Positions 25,771-35,054 are shown, numbered from the stretch's first letter. The stretch is DNA of 64,000 bases from Halorussus salinus (GCF_004765815.2 NZ_SBIS02000008.1:124001-188000); one strand, 5' to 3'. The notes: generated by a model from the letters alone, not told the origin. Numbers and translations are program-made.

Positions 25771-26361
25771 TCACCCCGGCAGGAAGACGTTGACGAGCGC
25801 CACGACGATTCCCGCGAGGCCCATCCGGAACGCCGCGACGTACCACCGCTGGCCCGACATCGACCCCATGTACGCCCCGAAGGAGGCCAACACGCCGACT
25901 CCGAGCGCGACCGCGACGACGGCGGCCTGCCAGAGCGTGAAGACGACGCCCTCGAAGAGAAACGGGAGGAGGGGCAGGAGGATGCCGATGAGCGGGCCGA
26001 GACCGCTGGCGAGCGCGTGGACCGTCCGGGCACCCTGCTGTCTGCGCTCGAAGCGCGTGTCGTCCAAGTCCGTGAGCATCGCGCGCTCGGTCCGGCGAAT
26101 CTCCGCCTTCGTCTCGGCGCGCTCTATCTCCCAGACGCTCCAGACGCCCGAGGTGCCGAGACCGACCGCCGCGCCGACGCCGATTTTGACCACCGTGAGT
26201 CCGTCCGGGACGCCCGAGAGGACCGCGCCGACGACGACGCCGATGCTCGTCAGGGTCCCGTCGAACCCGTTCGAGACGAAGTAGCGTCTGGCGATGGCGA
26301 GGACTTCCGGGTCGCCCAGCAGGTCCCGGACGCGCGCGAGGAGGCGGCGAAGCGACGCCAT
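25771..26361 (-). CDS. VIT1/CCC1-like membrane protein
   Basis: 196 residues from ATG 26361, which overlaps the stop of the upstream DUF211 gene. An early helix with ARRYFVSNGFDGTLTSIGVV resembles the VIT1/CCC1 Fe/Mn transporter start; about five membrane helices and a charged cytoplasmic loop (RAETKAEIRRTERAM, DDTRFERRQQG) follow. Family members move Fe2+ or Mn2+ out of the cytosol. It is shorter than full VIT1, so it may be a VIT-related subfamily. Confidence 0.8.
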   Translation of the reverse strand: MASLRRLLARVRDLLGDPEVLAIARRYFVSNGFDGTLTSIGVVVGAVLSGVPDGLTVVKIGVGAAVGLGTSGVWSVWEIERAETKAEIRRTERAMLTDLDDTRFERRQQGARTVHALASGLGPLIGILLPLLPFLFEGVVFTLWQAAVVAVALGVGVLASFGAYMGSMSGQRWYVAAFRMGLAGIVVALVNVFLPG

Positions 26362-26648
26362 CAGTCCTGTGGCGTCGGGCGCTCCTCGACGACGTACTCC
26401 CCGCACGACACCTCGTCTACGGAGTGGAGGCTCCCGCCGATGTCCTCGATTGCGCTCTCCAGTTGCTCGGGCGACACCTCCTCGCCCTCGGCGGTCACTT
26501 TGACGTTCTGGACCTCCTCGTCGCGTTCCACGAGCGTCGCCGTCGCGCCCTCGACGCCCTCCACGGCGGCCATCTGACGGACGAAGTCGGCCAGCGAGGG
26601 CTGGTGGGGCTTCAACACGTCGGCGACGACGCGGCGGACTGGTGGCAT
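26361..26648 (-). CDS. DUF211 domain protein
   Basis: 95 residues. The ferredoxin-like DUF211 fold is seen in VRRVVADVLKPHQPSLADFV, VEGVEGATATLVERDEEVQN, and QLESAIEDIGGSLHSVDEVS. Archaeal DUF211 proteins form small oligomers of unknown ligand; calcium binding has been discussed for relatives. Its stop codon overlaps the ATG of the VIT1-like gene, so both are one transcript, suggesting a metal-linked role. Confidence 0.9.
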   Translation of the reverse strand: MPPVRRVVADVLKPHQPSLADFVRQMAAVEGVEGATATLVERDEEVQNVKVTAEGEEVSPEQLESAIEDIGGSLHSVDEVSCGEYVVEERPTPQD

Positions 26649-26717
26649 CTTCTCGACCCACGGTACCGTAGCGCAAAGGTCTGGTGCCGGGGCGGGCGTC
26701 CGGTAACGAGGCGAGTG

Positions 26718-27320
26718 TCAGTCCTCGGACGCCTCCGCCGTCGCCGACTCGCCGTGTCGGACCTCGGTCCCAAGCACGTCGAGGAACTGGGAAATCCACT
26801 CCACGTGGTCGCTCCAGTCGCGGCCGGTCACGAGGTTGCCGTCGGTCGTCACGCCGTCGTAGTACTCGCCGCCAGCGCCCTCCACGTCGGACTCCAGTGC
26901 GGAGTACGCCGAGCAGGTCCGACCCTCGATTACGTCCGCGGCGGCCAGAATCTGCGCCGCGTGACAGATGGCCGCGACCGGCTTGTCCGCCTCGAAGAAG
27001 TGCTGGACCGCCTCGATTACCTCGTCGTGGGTCCGGAGGTACTCCGGCGCGCGCCCGCCGGGCAGGACGAGACCGTCGTAGTCTGCCGGGTCCACCTCGG
27101 CCATCGACGCGTTCAACTGGAAGTTGTGGCCTCGGGTTTCCATGTAGGTCTGGTCTCCTCGGAAGTCGTGGACCGCGGTCTTGACCGTCTCGCCCGCCTC
27201 CTTCTCCGGGCACACCGCGTCTATCTCGTGGCCCACGGCCTGTAGGGCCTGAAACGGCACCATGATCTCGTAGTCCTCGCCGAAGTCGCCGACTATCATC
27301 AGGAGTTTCTGTCCGGGCAT
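26718..27320 (-). CDS. DJ-1/PfpI family protein
   Basis: 200 residues from ATG 27320. The class-I glutamine-amidotransferase-like fold has the nucleophile elbow AAICHAAQ (about Cys119, His120) and an early acidic pair ([10 protein letters not shown]) that tunes the Cys. GGRAPEYLR is the typical glycine loop. Relatives act as deglycases, glyoxalases or chaperones, or in older reports as proteases. The extra upstream residues in the frame are not used because the fold starts at [12 protein letters not shown]. Confidence 0.9.
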   Translation of the reverse strand: MPGQKLLMIVGDFGEDYEIMVPFQALQAVGHEIDAVCPEKEAGETVKTAVHDFRGDQTYMETRGHNFQLNASMAEVDPADYDGLVLPGGRAPEYLRTHDEVIEAVQHFFEADKPVAAICHAAQILAAADVIEGRTCSAYSALESDVEGAGGEYYDGVTTDGNLVTGRDWSDHVEWISQFLDVLGTEVRHGESATAEASED

Positions 27321-27477
27321 CGGTGTCTCACCGCACGCTACTACGGCGGGCAACAGAAAATAGGTATCGCCGGGGTCGGAGTCGCTCGGCCATCGAACAC
27401 CTCTCGGAACCGAATATCTTCTCGAAACTCACAAGAGGTTCCGCTGTGAGACAGGCTACAACGAGTACTTTCACAGA

Positions 27478-29007
27478 ATGAGCGCGCACGAGGAGATTCT
27501 CGATCGGATGACAGATGCCTTCTTCGCGGTGGACGACGACTGGCAGTTCACCTATCTCAACGAACGGGCCACCCGGATTCTCGGCCGGGCCGCGGGCGAC
27601 GAGGAGGACCGCGCGGACCTCCTCGGCGACTCCATCTGGGAGGCTATCCCGGCGGCCGTAGACACTAACTTCTACGAACAGTACCACGAGGCGATGCGGA
27701 CCCAACGTCCGGTCTCGTTCGAGGAGCGATACGAACCTCTCGACGCGTGGTTCGAGGTCCAAGCCTACCCCTCGGAGACCGGCCTCTCGGTCTACTTTCG
27801 GGACATCAGCGACCGCAAGCGCCTCGAAGCGGACCTCCGACGACGCGACGAGGTGTTCCGTCGCGTCTACCGGGCTATCGCCGACAAGTCCGCCACCTTC
27901 GAGGAGAAAGTCGAATCGCTGTTGGATATCGGTCGGGACGCCCTCGGCACCGACTACGGGGCGCTCTCTCGGGTCGAGGACGACGAGTACGTCTTCGAGG
28001 TCGTCCGGGACTCCTCGGGGGAGACCCGAGCGGGCGACACGACGCCGTTGAGCGAGACCAACTGCGAGCGCGCGGTCGTCACCGAGGAGACGCTCGTCGC
28101 GGGCGACATCGCCGAGGACGCGCCGGACCTCGCGAACCGGGCGGGGTTCACCGAACAGGGAATCCGGTGTTACGTCGGGACGCCGTTGCTCGTGGACGGG
28201 CAGGTCTACGGGACGTTCTGTTTCTACGACGACGCGGCCCGCTCGGAGGGCTTTTCGGACTGGCAGGTCACGCTGGTCGAACTCATGGGCAACTGGGTCA
28301 GTTACGAGCGGGAGCGCGAACGGCGGGAGGCCGAACTCTCCCGACAGCGCGACCGATTGGACGAGTTCGCCCACGTCATCTCTCACGACCTGCGGAACCC
28401 GCTCAACGTCGCCGCGGGCCGACTGGCGCTGGTCCGGGAGGACATCGACCACGAGCAGTTCGACGCCATCGAGGACGCGCTGGACCGCATCGAAGCCATC
28501 GTGGACGACACGCTCACGCTGGCCCGCGAGGGCCGAACCGTCTCCGAGTCGGAACCGGTCTCGCTCGCGGCCCTCGCCGAGGAGTGCTGGGGGATGGTGG
28601 CGTCGGACCGGGCAGAGGTCGAGGTCACGGACTCGTTTCGGGTCCGAGCCGACCCCGACCGACTGCGACAGGTGTTCGAGAATCTGTTCCGCAACTCGGT
28701 CGAACACGGCTCCGCGAGCGGTTGTCCACCGACTGACGATGACGCGGAGTCCCACGAGGAGGGCGTCTCGGTCCGCGTCGGTCTCCTCGACGGCCGGGGC
28801 TTCTACGTCGAAGACGACGGCCCCGGAATCCCCGAGGCCGACCGCGAGAGCGTCTTCCAGACCGGATACACGACGAGCGACGACGGAACCGGGTTCGGGT
28901 TGGCCATCGTCGCGCGGATAGCCGAGGCTCACGGCTGGCGGGTCGGCGTCACCGAGGGGACCGACGGCGGCGCTCGATTCGAGTTCGAGAACGTCGAGTT
29001 CGCCTGA
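27478..29007 (+). CDS. PAS-GAF sensor histidine kinase
   Basis: 509 residues, no membrane helices, so cytoplasmic. An N-terminal PAS (about 5-115; ILDRMTDAFFAVDDDWQFTY), a GAF domain (about 135-285; CERAVVTEETLVAGD, CYVGTPLLVDGQVYGT), a HisKA helix with the phospho-His in HVISHDLRNPLN (about His303), and an HATPase with N box (FENLFRNSVEHG), G1 box (VEDDGPGIPEADR) and G2 box (GTGFGLAIVARIAEAHG). No receiver gene is adjacent. The ligand of PAS or GAF is not evident. Confidence 0.92.
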   Translation: MSAHEEILDRMTDAFFAVDDDWQFTYLNERATRILGRAAGDEEDRADLLGDSIWEAIPAAVDTNFYEQYHEAMRTQRPVSFEERYEPLDAWFEVQAYPSETGLSVYFRDISDRKRLEADLRRRDEVFRRVYRAIADKSATFEEKVESLLDIGRDALGTDYGALSRVEDDEYVFEVVRDSSGETRAGDTTPLSETNCERAVVTEETLVAGDIAEDAPDLANRAGFTEQGIRCYVGTPLLVDGQVYGTFCFYDDAARSEGFSDWQVTLVELMGNWVSYERERERREAELSRQRDRLDEFAHVISHDLRNPLNVAAGRLALVREDIDHEQFDAIEDALDRIEAIVDDTLTLAREGRTVSESEPVSLAALAEECWGMVASDRAEVEVTDSFRVRADPDRLRQVFENLFRNSVEHGSASGCPPTDDDAESHEEGVSVRVGLLDGRGFYVEDDGPGIPEADRESVFQTGYTTSDDGTGFGLAIVARIAEAHGWRVGVTEGTDGGARFEFENVEFA

Positions 29008-29054
29008 GTTCGACGCGTCGCTCACGACCGATTCGATGCCGAAGAAAAGCCGAC

Positions 29055-30062
29055 TTAGGCCGCGACGGAACCGCTCTCTGAGGCTTCCAGCAGTTCGTGG
29101 TAGCGGTTGCGAATCGTCACTTCGCTGACCTGCGCCACGTCGCTGACCTCCGACTGCGTGACCTTCTCGTTGGTCAGGAGCGGCCCGGCGTACACCGCGG
29201 CCGCCGCCAGTCCGACCGGCGACTTGCCGCTGTGGATGCCCTGCCGCTTGGCGTTCCGGAGGAGTTCGCGGGCGCGGCGCTCGGCCTCGTCGGAGATGCC
29301 GAGTTCGCTGGCGAAGCGCGCGACGTACTGCTCGGGGTCGGCGGGCTGAATCTGGAGGTTCAGCTCGCGGACGATGTAGCGGTAGGTCCGCTTGAACTCC
29401 ATCTCGTCGATGCGGCTCACGTTGGCCACCTCGTCGATGGACCGGGGCGTCCCGGTCTGGCGCGCGGCGGCGTACAGCGCGGCGGTGGCGACGCCCTCGA
29501 TGGAGCGTCCGGGCAGGAGGTCCTCGTCCAGCGCGCGGCGGTAGATGACCGAGGCGGTCTCGCGCACGTCCTCGGGGAGGCCGAGCGCGGAGGCCATGCG
29601 GTCGATTTCGCCGAGGGCCTGCTTGAGGTTGCGCTCCTTGGAGTCGCGGGTGCGGAACCGCTCGTTCCACTTGCGCAGGCGCTGCATCTTCTGGCGCTGG
29701 CGCGAGCCGAGCGACCGGCCGTAGGCGTCCTTGTCCTGCCAGCCGATGTTGGTCGAGAGACCCTTGTCGTGCATCATCTTGGTCGTCGGCGCGCCGACCC
29801 GACTCTTTTCGTCCTTCTCGCTGGAGTCGAACGCGCGCCACTCCGGCCCGCGGTCCACGGTGTCCTCCTCGACCACGAGACCGCATTCGGTACAGACCGT
29901 CTCGCCGTGTTCTTCGTCGCTGGTGACCTTGCCGCCACATTCGGGACAGACCTGCTCGTCTTCACGTTCGGTCGCGTCAGTCTCGGTCTCTCGCTCACTG
30001 GTTCGTTCCGATTTCTGTACGCCGGTCTCCTCGTCGTAGCTCTTGATTCGTGTACTCGTCAT
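29055..30062 (-). CDS. tfb: Transcription initiation factor IIB (TFB)
   Basis: 335 residues from ATG 30062. A zinc ribbon (CPECGGKV ... CTECGLVV) is followed by the B-finger region (RGPEWRAFDSSEKDEKSR) and two cyclin repeats (LGEIDRMASALGLPEDV..., ...FASELGISDEAERRARELL). It recruits RNA polymerase to TBP-bound promoters. The N-terminus before the zinc ribbon has about 35 charged residues, common in haloarchaeal TFBs, of which several paralogues usually exist per genome. The promoter has palindromic AT elements 66-97 bases upstream. Confidence 0.96.
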   Translation of the reverse strand: MTSTRIKSYDEETGVQKSERTSERETETDATEREDEQVCPECGGKVTSDEEHGETVCTECGLVVEEDTVDRGPEWRAFDSSEKDEKSRVGAPTTKMMHDKGLSTNIGWQDKDAYGRSLGSRQRQKMQRLRKWNERFRTRDSKERNLKQALGEIDRMASALGLPEDVRETASVIYRRALDEDLLPGRSIEGVATAALYAAARQTGTPRSIDEVANVSRIDEMEFKRTYRYIVRELNLQIQPADPEQYVARFASELGISDEAERRARELLRNAKRQGIHSGKSPVGLAAAAVYAGPLLTNEKVTQSEVSDVAQVSEVTIRNRYHELLEASESGSVAA

Positions 30063-30460
30063 GATGGGTGGGTCGGGTGAGACTCGTGGAGGGGAGAGAA
30101 CCAAACAAAGCTCCACCGTCTCGCTTCCTAACCATGAGTTAGGCCGTTAAGTACTTAAAGATTTCGCCGACGTGTGAACGTACCGCACATAGATGCGGCA
30201 ATTCCGGCCGAAAAATATCCGTCGCACTTAGACGCCGATAAACGGGACTACAGAAGATATGAGCGGAATCTTTCTCCGTTCAAAAATCTTCGTCTGTCGG
30301 AGGTAGAATTTCTCTTTTCTCACAATACTATCGCTCGCCGAATCGGGATTTTCGCCGACGAAGCTCGGGTCGAGACTCAAAAGTATCACGGTCGGCGAAC
30401 CGCGACGGCGACCTCCTCGGCGAACTCGTCTCCGACACGTCCGGCCAGCGACCGTCCGAG
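30063..30460. other. Intergenic region between TFB and phosphoribosyltransferase genes
   Basis: Relatively AT-rich. A 114-codon plus-strand frame (30174-30518) overlaps the phosphoribosyltransferase end and has poor haloarchaeal codon character, so it is not called. It holds the TFB promoter and nothing else that can be named. Confidence 0.45.
30128..30158 (-). promoter_or_regulatory. TFB promoter region with two palindromic elements
   Basis: TTAAGTACTTAA at 30147-30158 is a perfect 12-bp palindrome that can serve as a TATA box in either direction. CTAAC-N5-GTTAG (30128-30142) lies between it and the gene, near the expected transcription start. The arrangement suggests a leader of some 60 bases and possible autoregulation. 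Confidence 0.45.
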
Positions 30461-31084
30461 TCAGTCCTCCAGATACCCCATCGCCTCGTCGTCGGAGACC
30501 TGTTCGAAGGAGTCGTAGAACTGCCCGACAGACCCGAAGTGCGGCGGTGTCTCGACCGCCAACACCTCGTCGGCCTCCGCGCGAAGTCGTTCCACCGAGT
30601 CGGGCGACCCGACCGGCACGCCGAGGAGAACCGCCTCCGCGCCAGCGGCGCGCACCTGTCGGAGCGCCGCCACGGTCGTCGCGCCGGTGGCGAGGCCGTC
30701 GTCCACGACGAGGACGCGTTTGCCGGTCAGGTCCGGCGGTTCGTCGGTGCCGCGGTACCGCTCCAGTTTCTCGCTGGCGGCCTCGGCCTCCGACTCGCGC
30801 TCGCGCTCGAAGTACTCGTCGGTGACGCCGAGTCGGTCGAGTAGCTCCTCGTTCCGCCAGACCGACCCGTCGCTGGCCACCGCGCCGACCGCGAGTTCCG
30901 GGTTGTTCGGCGCGCTAATCTTCGAGGCGACCACCACGTCCAAGGGCACCCCGAGGGCGTCCGCGACCGGACGCGCGACCGGGAGGCCTCCTCGGGGTAT
31001 CCCCAGCACCACGTCGGCGGTCACGTCGTGGTCGTCCAGCAGGTCGGCTAACTGTCGTCCGGCGTCGGTTCTGTCTCGAAACAT
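30461..31084 (-). CDS. Phosphoribosyltransferase family protein
   Basis: 207 residues. The PRPP-binding loop is VLVVDDGLATGATTVAAL; the early loop VVLGIPRGGLPVARPVA and DVVVASKISAPNNPELAVGAV match the haloarchaeal/bacterial 'phosphoribosyltransferase with PRGG' subgroup. A central charged helix (EYFERERESEAEAASEKLERY) is an insertion typical of this subgroup. The nucleobase is not predictable. Start ATG 31084. Confidence 0.9.
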   Translation of the reverse strand: MFRDRTDAGRQLADLLDDHDVTADVVLGIPRGGLPVARPVADALGVPLDVVVASKISAPNNPELAVGAVASDGSVWRNEELLDRLGVTDEYFERERESEAEAASEKLERYRGTDEPPDLTGKRVLVVDDGLATGATTVAALRQVRAAGAEAVLLGVPVGSPDSVERLRAEADEVLAVETPPHFGSVGQFYDSFEQVSDDEAMGYLED

Positions 31085-31233
31085 CGGTCCCCCAGAGAGG
31101 GGCGTCGCCAGCGTGCATAAATCTAGCTCGCACCGTCCGCGACCGGGGATTTCCCCGACTCGCCGCGGGCCATAATTCGACCGAGAGAACTCTTAGTTTG
31201 CCCTCGCCGTCTGCAGGAAAGAGGACAAAACCC

Positions 31234-31239
31234 ATATAT
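31234..31239 (+). promoter_or_regulatory. TATA box for arylsulfotransferase-like gene
   Basis: atatat centred 27 bases before ATG 31264, defining a leaderless transcript and excluding the in-frame start at 31198. Confidence 0.6.
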
Positions 31240-31263
31240 CTCGCCTCACTGTATAGCGGTTGT

Positions 31264-32712
31264 ATGTCGAACGAGTCGAAGTCGCGACTCTCGCGGCCTT
31301 GGTTGGTACGCGGCGTGGTGCTTTTGGTCATCGCGTCGCTGCTCGCCCCCTCCGCGGTCTCCGCTCTCACGTACGAACCGAGCGATACGGACCTCCAGAA
31401 GGGAACTATCGAATCGCCCGCCAACGGAACGACGGTCATCTCCATTCAGGGCTTCAAGTTCCAAGGGCAGTCCAACGGGAAGAAGCCCGCCCGCCTCGTC
31501 GGCGTCGGTCCCCGCGGCGACGTGCAGTGGATTCACGAGGGGTCCGAACTCGACGTGACGTGGTTCTACGACGTGGACCCCGTCAACGGGAGCAATCTCC
31601 TCGTCACCGGCACCCGCAAAGGCGGGACGACTATCTACGAGTACAACCCGCAGACCGACGAAATCGTCTGGAGGGAGCGATTCGACGAGGCTCACGACAC
31701 CCACGACGTGGACCTCATCAACGGCGACCAGTTGCTCGTCGCCAACATGCGTAACTACGACCCCGAGAAGGGGGTCAACGAGGACCGCATCTTCATCTAC
31801 GACCGCGGGACCGACGAGGTGGTCTGGGAGTGGCAGTTCCGCGACCACACCGACTGGACGAAAAAGCAGGGCGGCACCTTCGCCGCCGAGAAGGCGAAGA
31901 ACTCCGACTGGACCCACGTCAACGACGTGGACAAGATAGCCGAGGGCCAGTATCTCGTCTCGCCCCGGAACATGGACCAAGTGATGGTCATCAATCGCTC
32001 CACGAAGGAGATCGACATGCGCCTCGGGAGCGACAACGACTACAGCGTGATGGACGAACAGCACAACCCGACCTACATGGAGAGTGACAACGGCACGCCC
32101 ACCATCCTCGTCGCCGACAGTCACGGCGACCGCGTGGTCGAGTACGCCAAGCGCGGCGGTGAGGACGGCGAGTGGAAACGCACGTGGGAGGTCGGGTCGC
32201 GCCAGAGCTTCAACTGGCCGCGGGACGCCGACCGCCTGCCCAACGGGAACACGCTCATCGTGGACTCGAACAACCACCGAGTCATGGAGGTGAACTCGCA
32301 GGGCGAAATCGTCTGGGAGTTCTACTCGCCGTGGGCACCCTACGACGTGGAGCGCATGACCTACGGCGACGAGGCGATGGCCGCCGACGACCGGCCCACC
32401 GCCGCCGACATGAACGCCGAAGGCGACTACGACCTCACCGGAAGCGCGGGTCTCACGCCCGGTACCGGCGACAAACTGACTTTCTCCCAGTGGCTCTCGG
32501 CCGCGTTCGCCGGGACGCCGATTTCCGGGCCAGCCGAGTCGTTCGCCACCCAGTGGTCGAAGATAGCGCCGTGGGTCCGCCCGGTCTGGATGGGACCGTG
32601 GGACTTCGTGGGTGCTGTGGTCGCCGGACTTCTGCTGGTCGGCTGGACCGTCGGCGAACTCGTCTACAACCGCAAGCGCATCTCGTCGGGCGTCAGACGG
32701 CGTCTCGCCTGA
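31264..32712 (+). CDS. Arylsulfotransferase (ASST)-like membrane-anchored beta-propeller
   Basis: 482 residues. An N-terminal helix (GVVLLVIASLLAPSAVSA) and a C-terminal helix (DFVGAVVAGLLLVGWTVGELV) flank an extracellular propeller with repeats of the type GTRKGGTTIYEYN, DEVVWEWQF, FNWPRDADRLPNGNTLIVDS. DTHDVDLINGDQLLVAN and DWTHVNDVDKIAEGQYL carry the His/Asn patterns of the ASST family. It may transfer sulfate between aryl groups or act only as a binding propeller; the catalytic His is not proven by sequence. Confidence 0.78.
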   Translation: MSNESKSRLSRPWLVRGVVLLVIASLLAPSAVSALTYEPSDTDLQKGTIESPANGTTVISIQGFKFQGQSNGKKPARLVGVGPRGDVQWIHEGSELDVTWFYDVDPVNGSNLLVTGTRKGGTTIYEYNPQTDEIVWRERFDEAHDTHDVDLINGDQLLVANMRNYDPEKGVNEDRIFIYDRGTDEVVWEWQFRDHTDWTKKQGGTFAAEKAKNSDWTHVNDVDKIAEGQYLVSPRNMDQVMVINRSTKEIDMRLGSDNDYSVMDEQHNPTYMESDNGTPTILVADSHGDRVVEYAKRGGEDGEWKRTWEVGSRQSFNWPRDADRLPNGNTLIVDSNNHRVMEVNSQGEIVWEFYSPWAPYDVERMTYGDEAMAADDRPTAADMNAEGDYDLTGSAGLTPGTGDKLTFSQWLSAAFAGTPISGPAESFATQWSKIAPWVRPVWMGPWDFVGAVVAGLLLVGWTVGELVYNRKRISSGVRRRLA

Positions 32713-32719
32713 AGCTCGC

Positions 32720-32732
32720 TTTCTTTTCTTTC
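32720..32732. terminator. T-rich stretch between convergent genes
   Basis: tttcttttctttc follows the ASST-like stop and precedes the convergent zinc-protein stop, suitable as an archaeal T-tract terminator. Confidence 0.35.
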
Positions 32733-32742
32733 GCGTCTCTCG

Positions 32743-32955
32743 TTACTCCCCGGTGTCGCGCTGGCGCTTCCACTTCTGGCGACAGTCGTCGCTACAGAAG
32801 TGATACGTCCGGACCACCACGTCGCCGACCTCCGAGACGGTCTCCTCTTCGAACATGGGATGCTGGTCGAACAGGTCGAGGGTCTTGCCGCAGACGATGC
32901 AGGCCGCGTACTGCACGTCGCTGTCGCCGTCGTACTCGCCGTAGACCTCTGGCAT
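32743..32955 (-). CDS. Small TRASH/MYM-like zinc-finger protein (DUF7576-like)
   Basis: 70 residues from ATG 32955. CIVCGKTLDLFDQHP and HFCSDDCRQKWKRQ give a C-x2-C ... C-x3-C arrangement typical of TRASH/MYM-type zinc fingers found in metal-responsive haloarchaeal proteins. The upstream in-frame extension is Arg/Val-rich shadow sequence. No DNA-binding domain accompanies it. Confidence 0.78.
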   Translation of the reverse strand: MPEVYGEYDGDSDVQYAACIVCGKTLDLFDQHPMFEEETVSEVGDVVVRTYHFCSDDCRQKWKRQRDTGE

Positions 32956-33073
32956 GGACCCCGATAGGTTCCCGAGGAGCGTAGGTGTACCGCCCGAAAC
33001 TGCCGCGAAACGCACCCGGCCGCGCCCGCTCGCTCGGCCGACGACTTGAACTGCTCGGCGTCGTACGACCGGC

Positions 33074-33418
33074 ATGAAAGCCATCACGGTCGAGGGCGAC
33101 CGAATCGAGTGCGACCAACTGGAGGAGGGCCGCCACGGCGTCCTCCTCTCGCACGCCGACCGACTCGTCGGCTACGTCCCCTACGAGCGACTGGCGCGGG
33201 TCGCCGAGACCCGGACCCCGGTCGCGTCGAGTTCCGTCCGGTCCATCGGCTACGACGCCGACGAGAACGTGCTGGAAATCGAGTTCCAGAGCGGCGGCAT
33301 CTACCGCTACGCCGACGTGCCCCGCTCGACGTACGAGGAGTTCCTGAGCGCGCGCTCGCAGGGGTCGTACTTCCACGAGAACGTGCGCGGGCAGTACGAC
33401 TACCACCGAGTCAGGTAG
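33074..33418 (+). CDS. KTSC domain protein
   Basis: 114 residues. The C-terminal half carries the KTSC pattern: SSSVRSIGYDADENVLEIEF then FQSGGIYRYADVPRSTYEEF and GSYFHENVRGQY. In other organisms KTSC is found fused to lysyl-tRNA synthetases or alone; the haloarchaeal stand-alone form has an unassigned N-terminal beta extension (MKAITVEGDRIECDQLEEG). Probably nucleic-acid related. Divergent from the zinc-finger gene. Confidence 0.88.
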   Translation: MKAITVEGDRIECDQLEEGRHGVLLSHADRLVGYVPYERLARVAETRTPVASSSVRSIGYDADENVLEIEFQSGGIYRYADVPRSTYEEFLSARSQGSYFHENVRGQYDYHRVR

Positions 33419-33447
33419 GTCTCCGAGTCGGATGGCTCGGTCGGCGG

Positions 33448-34605
33448 TCAGTCCCCGCCGCTCGGCGCGGTCAGCACGGGCGGCCCGTCGCCGTCCTCCT
33501 CGATTCGGACCTCGAAGCCGAACTCGCCCACGAGGTCCACGCAGGTCCGGACGTGACCCGTCACCGCGGGAATCGCCACGCGGCCGCCAGCCAGCGCGAG
33601 GACGACGACGAGTTGGTCGGCGGTGTGGGCGTCCACCGCGGGCGCGACCGCGGCCGAGTCGTACTCCTCGACTCGCCTTCGAAATTCGACCGCCCGCGCG
33701 GCCGCCTCGCGGCCGACCGCCTCGGCGGGCTTGCCCTTCTCGCCCAAGGCGTCGAACCCGACCGTCGTCTCCTCGTAGTCCAGCACGACCGCGAGCGCCG
33801 ACCCCGGCGAGGAGGTCGCGACCGACGAGTGGGTCTCCTCGGTGACGGAAACCTCGTCGGGAACGGTGGCACCGTCGCCCGCGCGCAGGCGCTCTCTCGC
33901 GCTCGCGGCCTGCCGCGCGGCCACGTCGGCGTCCGCGAGGTCGGCCGACTCCTTCGAACGGACGCGAACGCCGCGGAGGTCGCCGGGCGCGGTCAGGTCG
34001 AGTGCCGTCAGGTCGGACCGCGCGGCGGGCGCGAGCCAGAGGGTCGCCTCGCCGCCGCCCGCGGGGAAGAAGCCGGTCCGGTCGCACTCGACGGTCGCCA
34101 GCAGGCCCGCCTCCCGGACCAGCGGGAGTTTGACCCGGCGGTAGTGGGCCATCGAGGGCGACCACTTCACGTCGGTCCCGCCGGTCGCGGTGACGGCGAG
34201 CGGGCGGTCGAGAGCGACCGCGACCGGCAGGAGCGCGTCGAACAGCAGGGTGGCGCTCCCCGCGGTGCCGATGTCCACCTCGACGCGGCCGCCGTCGAAC
34301 GTCGTTCGACGGGATTCGCGCTCGGCGGACTCGCGCTCACCGCCCGTCGGCGACCCCGGCCGGAAGGTTAGCTCCTCGGCCCCCTGCTCCGCGCCCTCGA
34401 CCGCGGCGTCACAGACTTCGGCCGCGGCCCGGACCGCCGCGAGGTGCTGTGGCTTGAGGCCGGGCGTGGGTCGGTCGCCCCGAACGTTCGTCATCCGGAA
34501 CGGTTCGTCGGCGACCATCGAGAGCGCGAGCGCGGTCCGGACCAGTTGGCCGCCGCCCGCCGCGCCGTCGAGTTCGAGCAGTCGGTCGTCCGCGTTCTCG
34601 GTCAT
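33448..34605 (-). CDS. rtcA: RNA 3'-terminal phosphate cyclase
   Basis: 385 residues from ATG 34605. RtcA features: LELDGAAGGGQLVRTALALS at the N-terminus, PGLKPQHLAAV, GTAGSATLLFDALLPVA and the adenylylated His in VDAHTADQLVVVLAL (about His327). It converts RNA 3'-phosphates to 2',3'-cyclic phosphates using ATP. Length is normal for archaeal RtcA with a small acidic insert around residues 75-95. The large open frame upstream of 34605 is shadow. Confidence 0.93.
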   Translation of the reverse strand: MTENADDRLLELDGAAGGGQLVRTALALSMVADEPFRMTNVRGDRPTPGLKPQHLAAVRAAAEVCDAAVEGAEQGAEELTFRPGSPTGGERESAERESRRTTFDGGRVEVDIGTAGSATLLFDALLPVAVALDRPLAVTATGGTDVKWSPSMAHYRRVKLPLVREAGLLATVECDRTGFFPAGGGEATLWLAPAARSDLTALDLTAPGDLRGVRVRSKESADLADADVAARQAASARERLRAGDGATVPDEVSVTEETHSSVATSSPGSALAVVLDYEETTVGFDALGEKGKPAEAVGREAAARAVEFRRRVEEYDSAAVAPAVDAHTADQLVVVLALAGGRVAIPAVTGHVRTCVDLVGEFGFEVRIEEDGDGPPVLTAPSGGD

Positions 34606-34772
34606 ACAGACGGGTTCTCCGGGACGGTCGGTCAAGTCTTCGGTCCGCCTCGATTCCCACGACATCGGCCGTTTCGCTCGCGGGGAGCGCGACCGGGAGT
34701 CACGTTCTCGGAGAGTGGCAGATAGAGCAACGATTAGGACTCCTCGCGGCGTATCCGTGGTCGTGTGAGAAT

Positions 34773-35015
34773 ATGACAACCGAACGAATCCGCGGGCGGA
34801 CCGCTCGGCGGCGCGTGAACCGGATGCGTGAACTCGAAGGCAGGGTCGAGCGACTGGAGGAGGAACTTCGCTGGCTCCGGCGCGCGGTCGAAGCGAACGG
34901 CGAGCGCGTCGGAGCGAAAGCGGTCGGCCGGTGTCCGAACTGTGGCGAGGGCCTGCTGTCCGCCAGCGGGAGCGAGTTGCGGTGTTCGAGTTGCGGCTAC
35001 GCCAAGTTCCTCTGA
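34773..35015 (+). CDS. Coiled-coil plus zinc-ribbon small protein
   Basis: 80 residues. A basic start is followed by a heptad-repeat helix (MRELEGRVERLEEELRWLRR) and a zinc ribbon with two Cys pairs (CPNCGEGLLSASGSELRCSSC). It ends immediately after the ribbon. The design suggests a dimeric nucleic-acid- or protein-binding adaptor. No family name is certain. Confidence 0.78.
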   Translation: MTTERIRGRTARRRVNRMRELEGRVERLEEELRWLRRAVEANGERVGAKAVGRCPNCGEGLLSASGSELRCSSCGYAKFL

Positions 35016-35054
35016 GCGGGCGCTCCGCCGACTCGGGAGCGACGCGGGACCGAG

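Noticed and set aside
27328-29940. 870-codon minus-strand frame across the histidine kinase and TFB genes
   Set aside because: Antisense to the kinase and out of phase with TFB; composition is not haloarchaeal protein.
30174-30518. 114-codon plus-strand gene between tfb and the phosphoribosyltransferase
   Set aside because: It runs into the phosphoribosyltransferase gene on the opposite strand, has weak third-position bias and no family resemblance.
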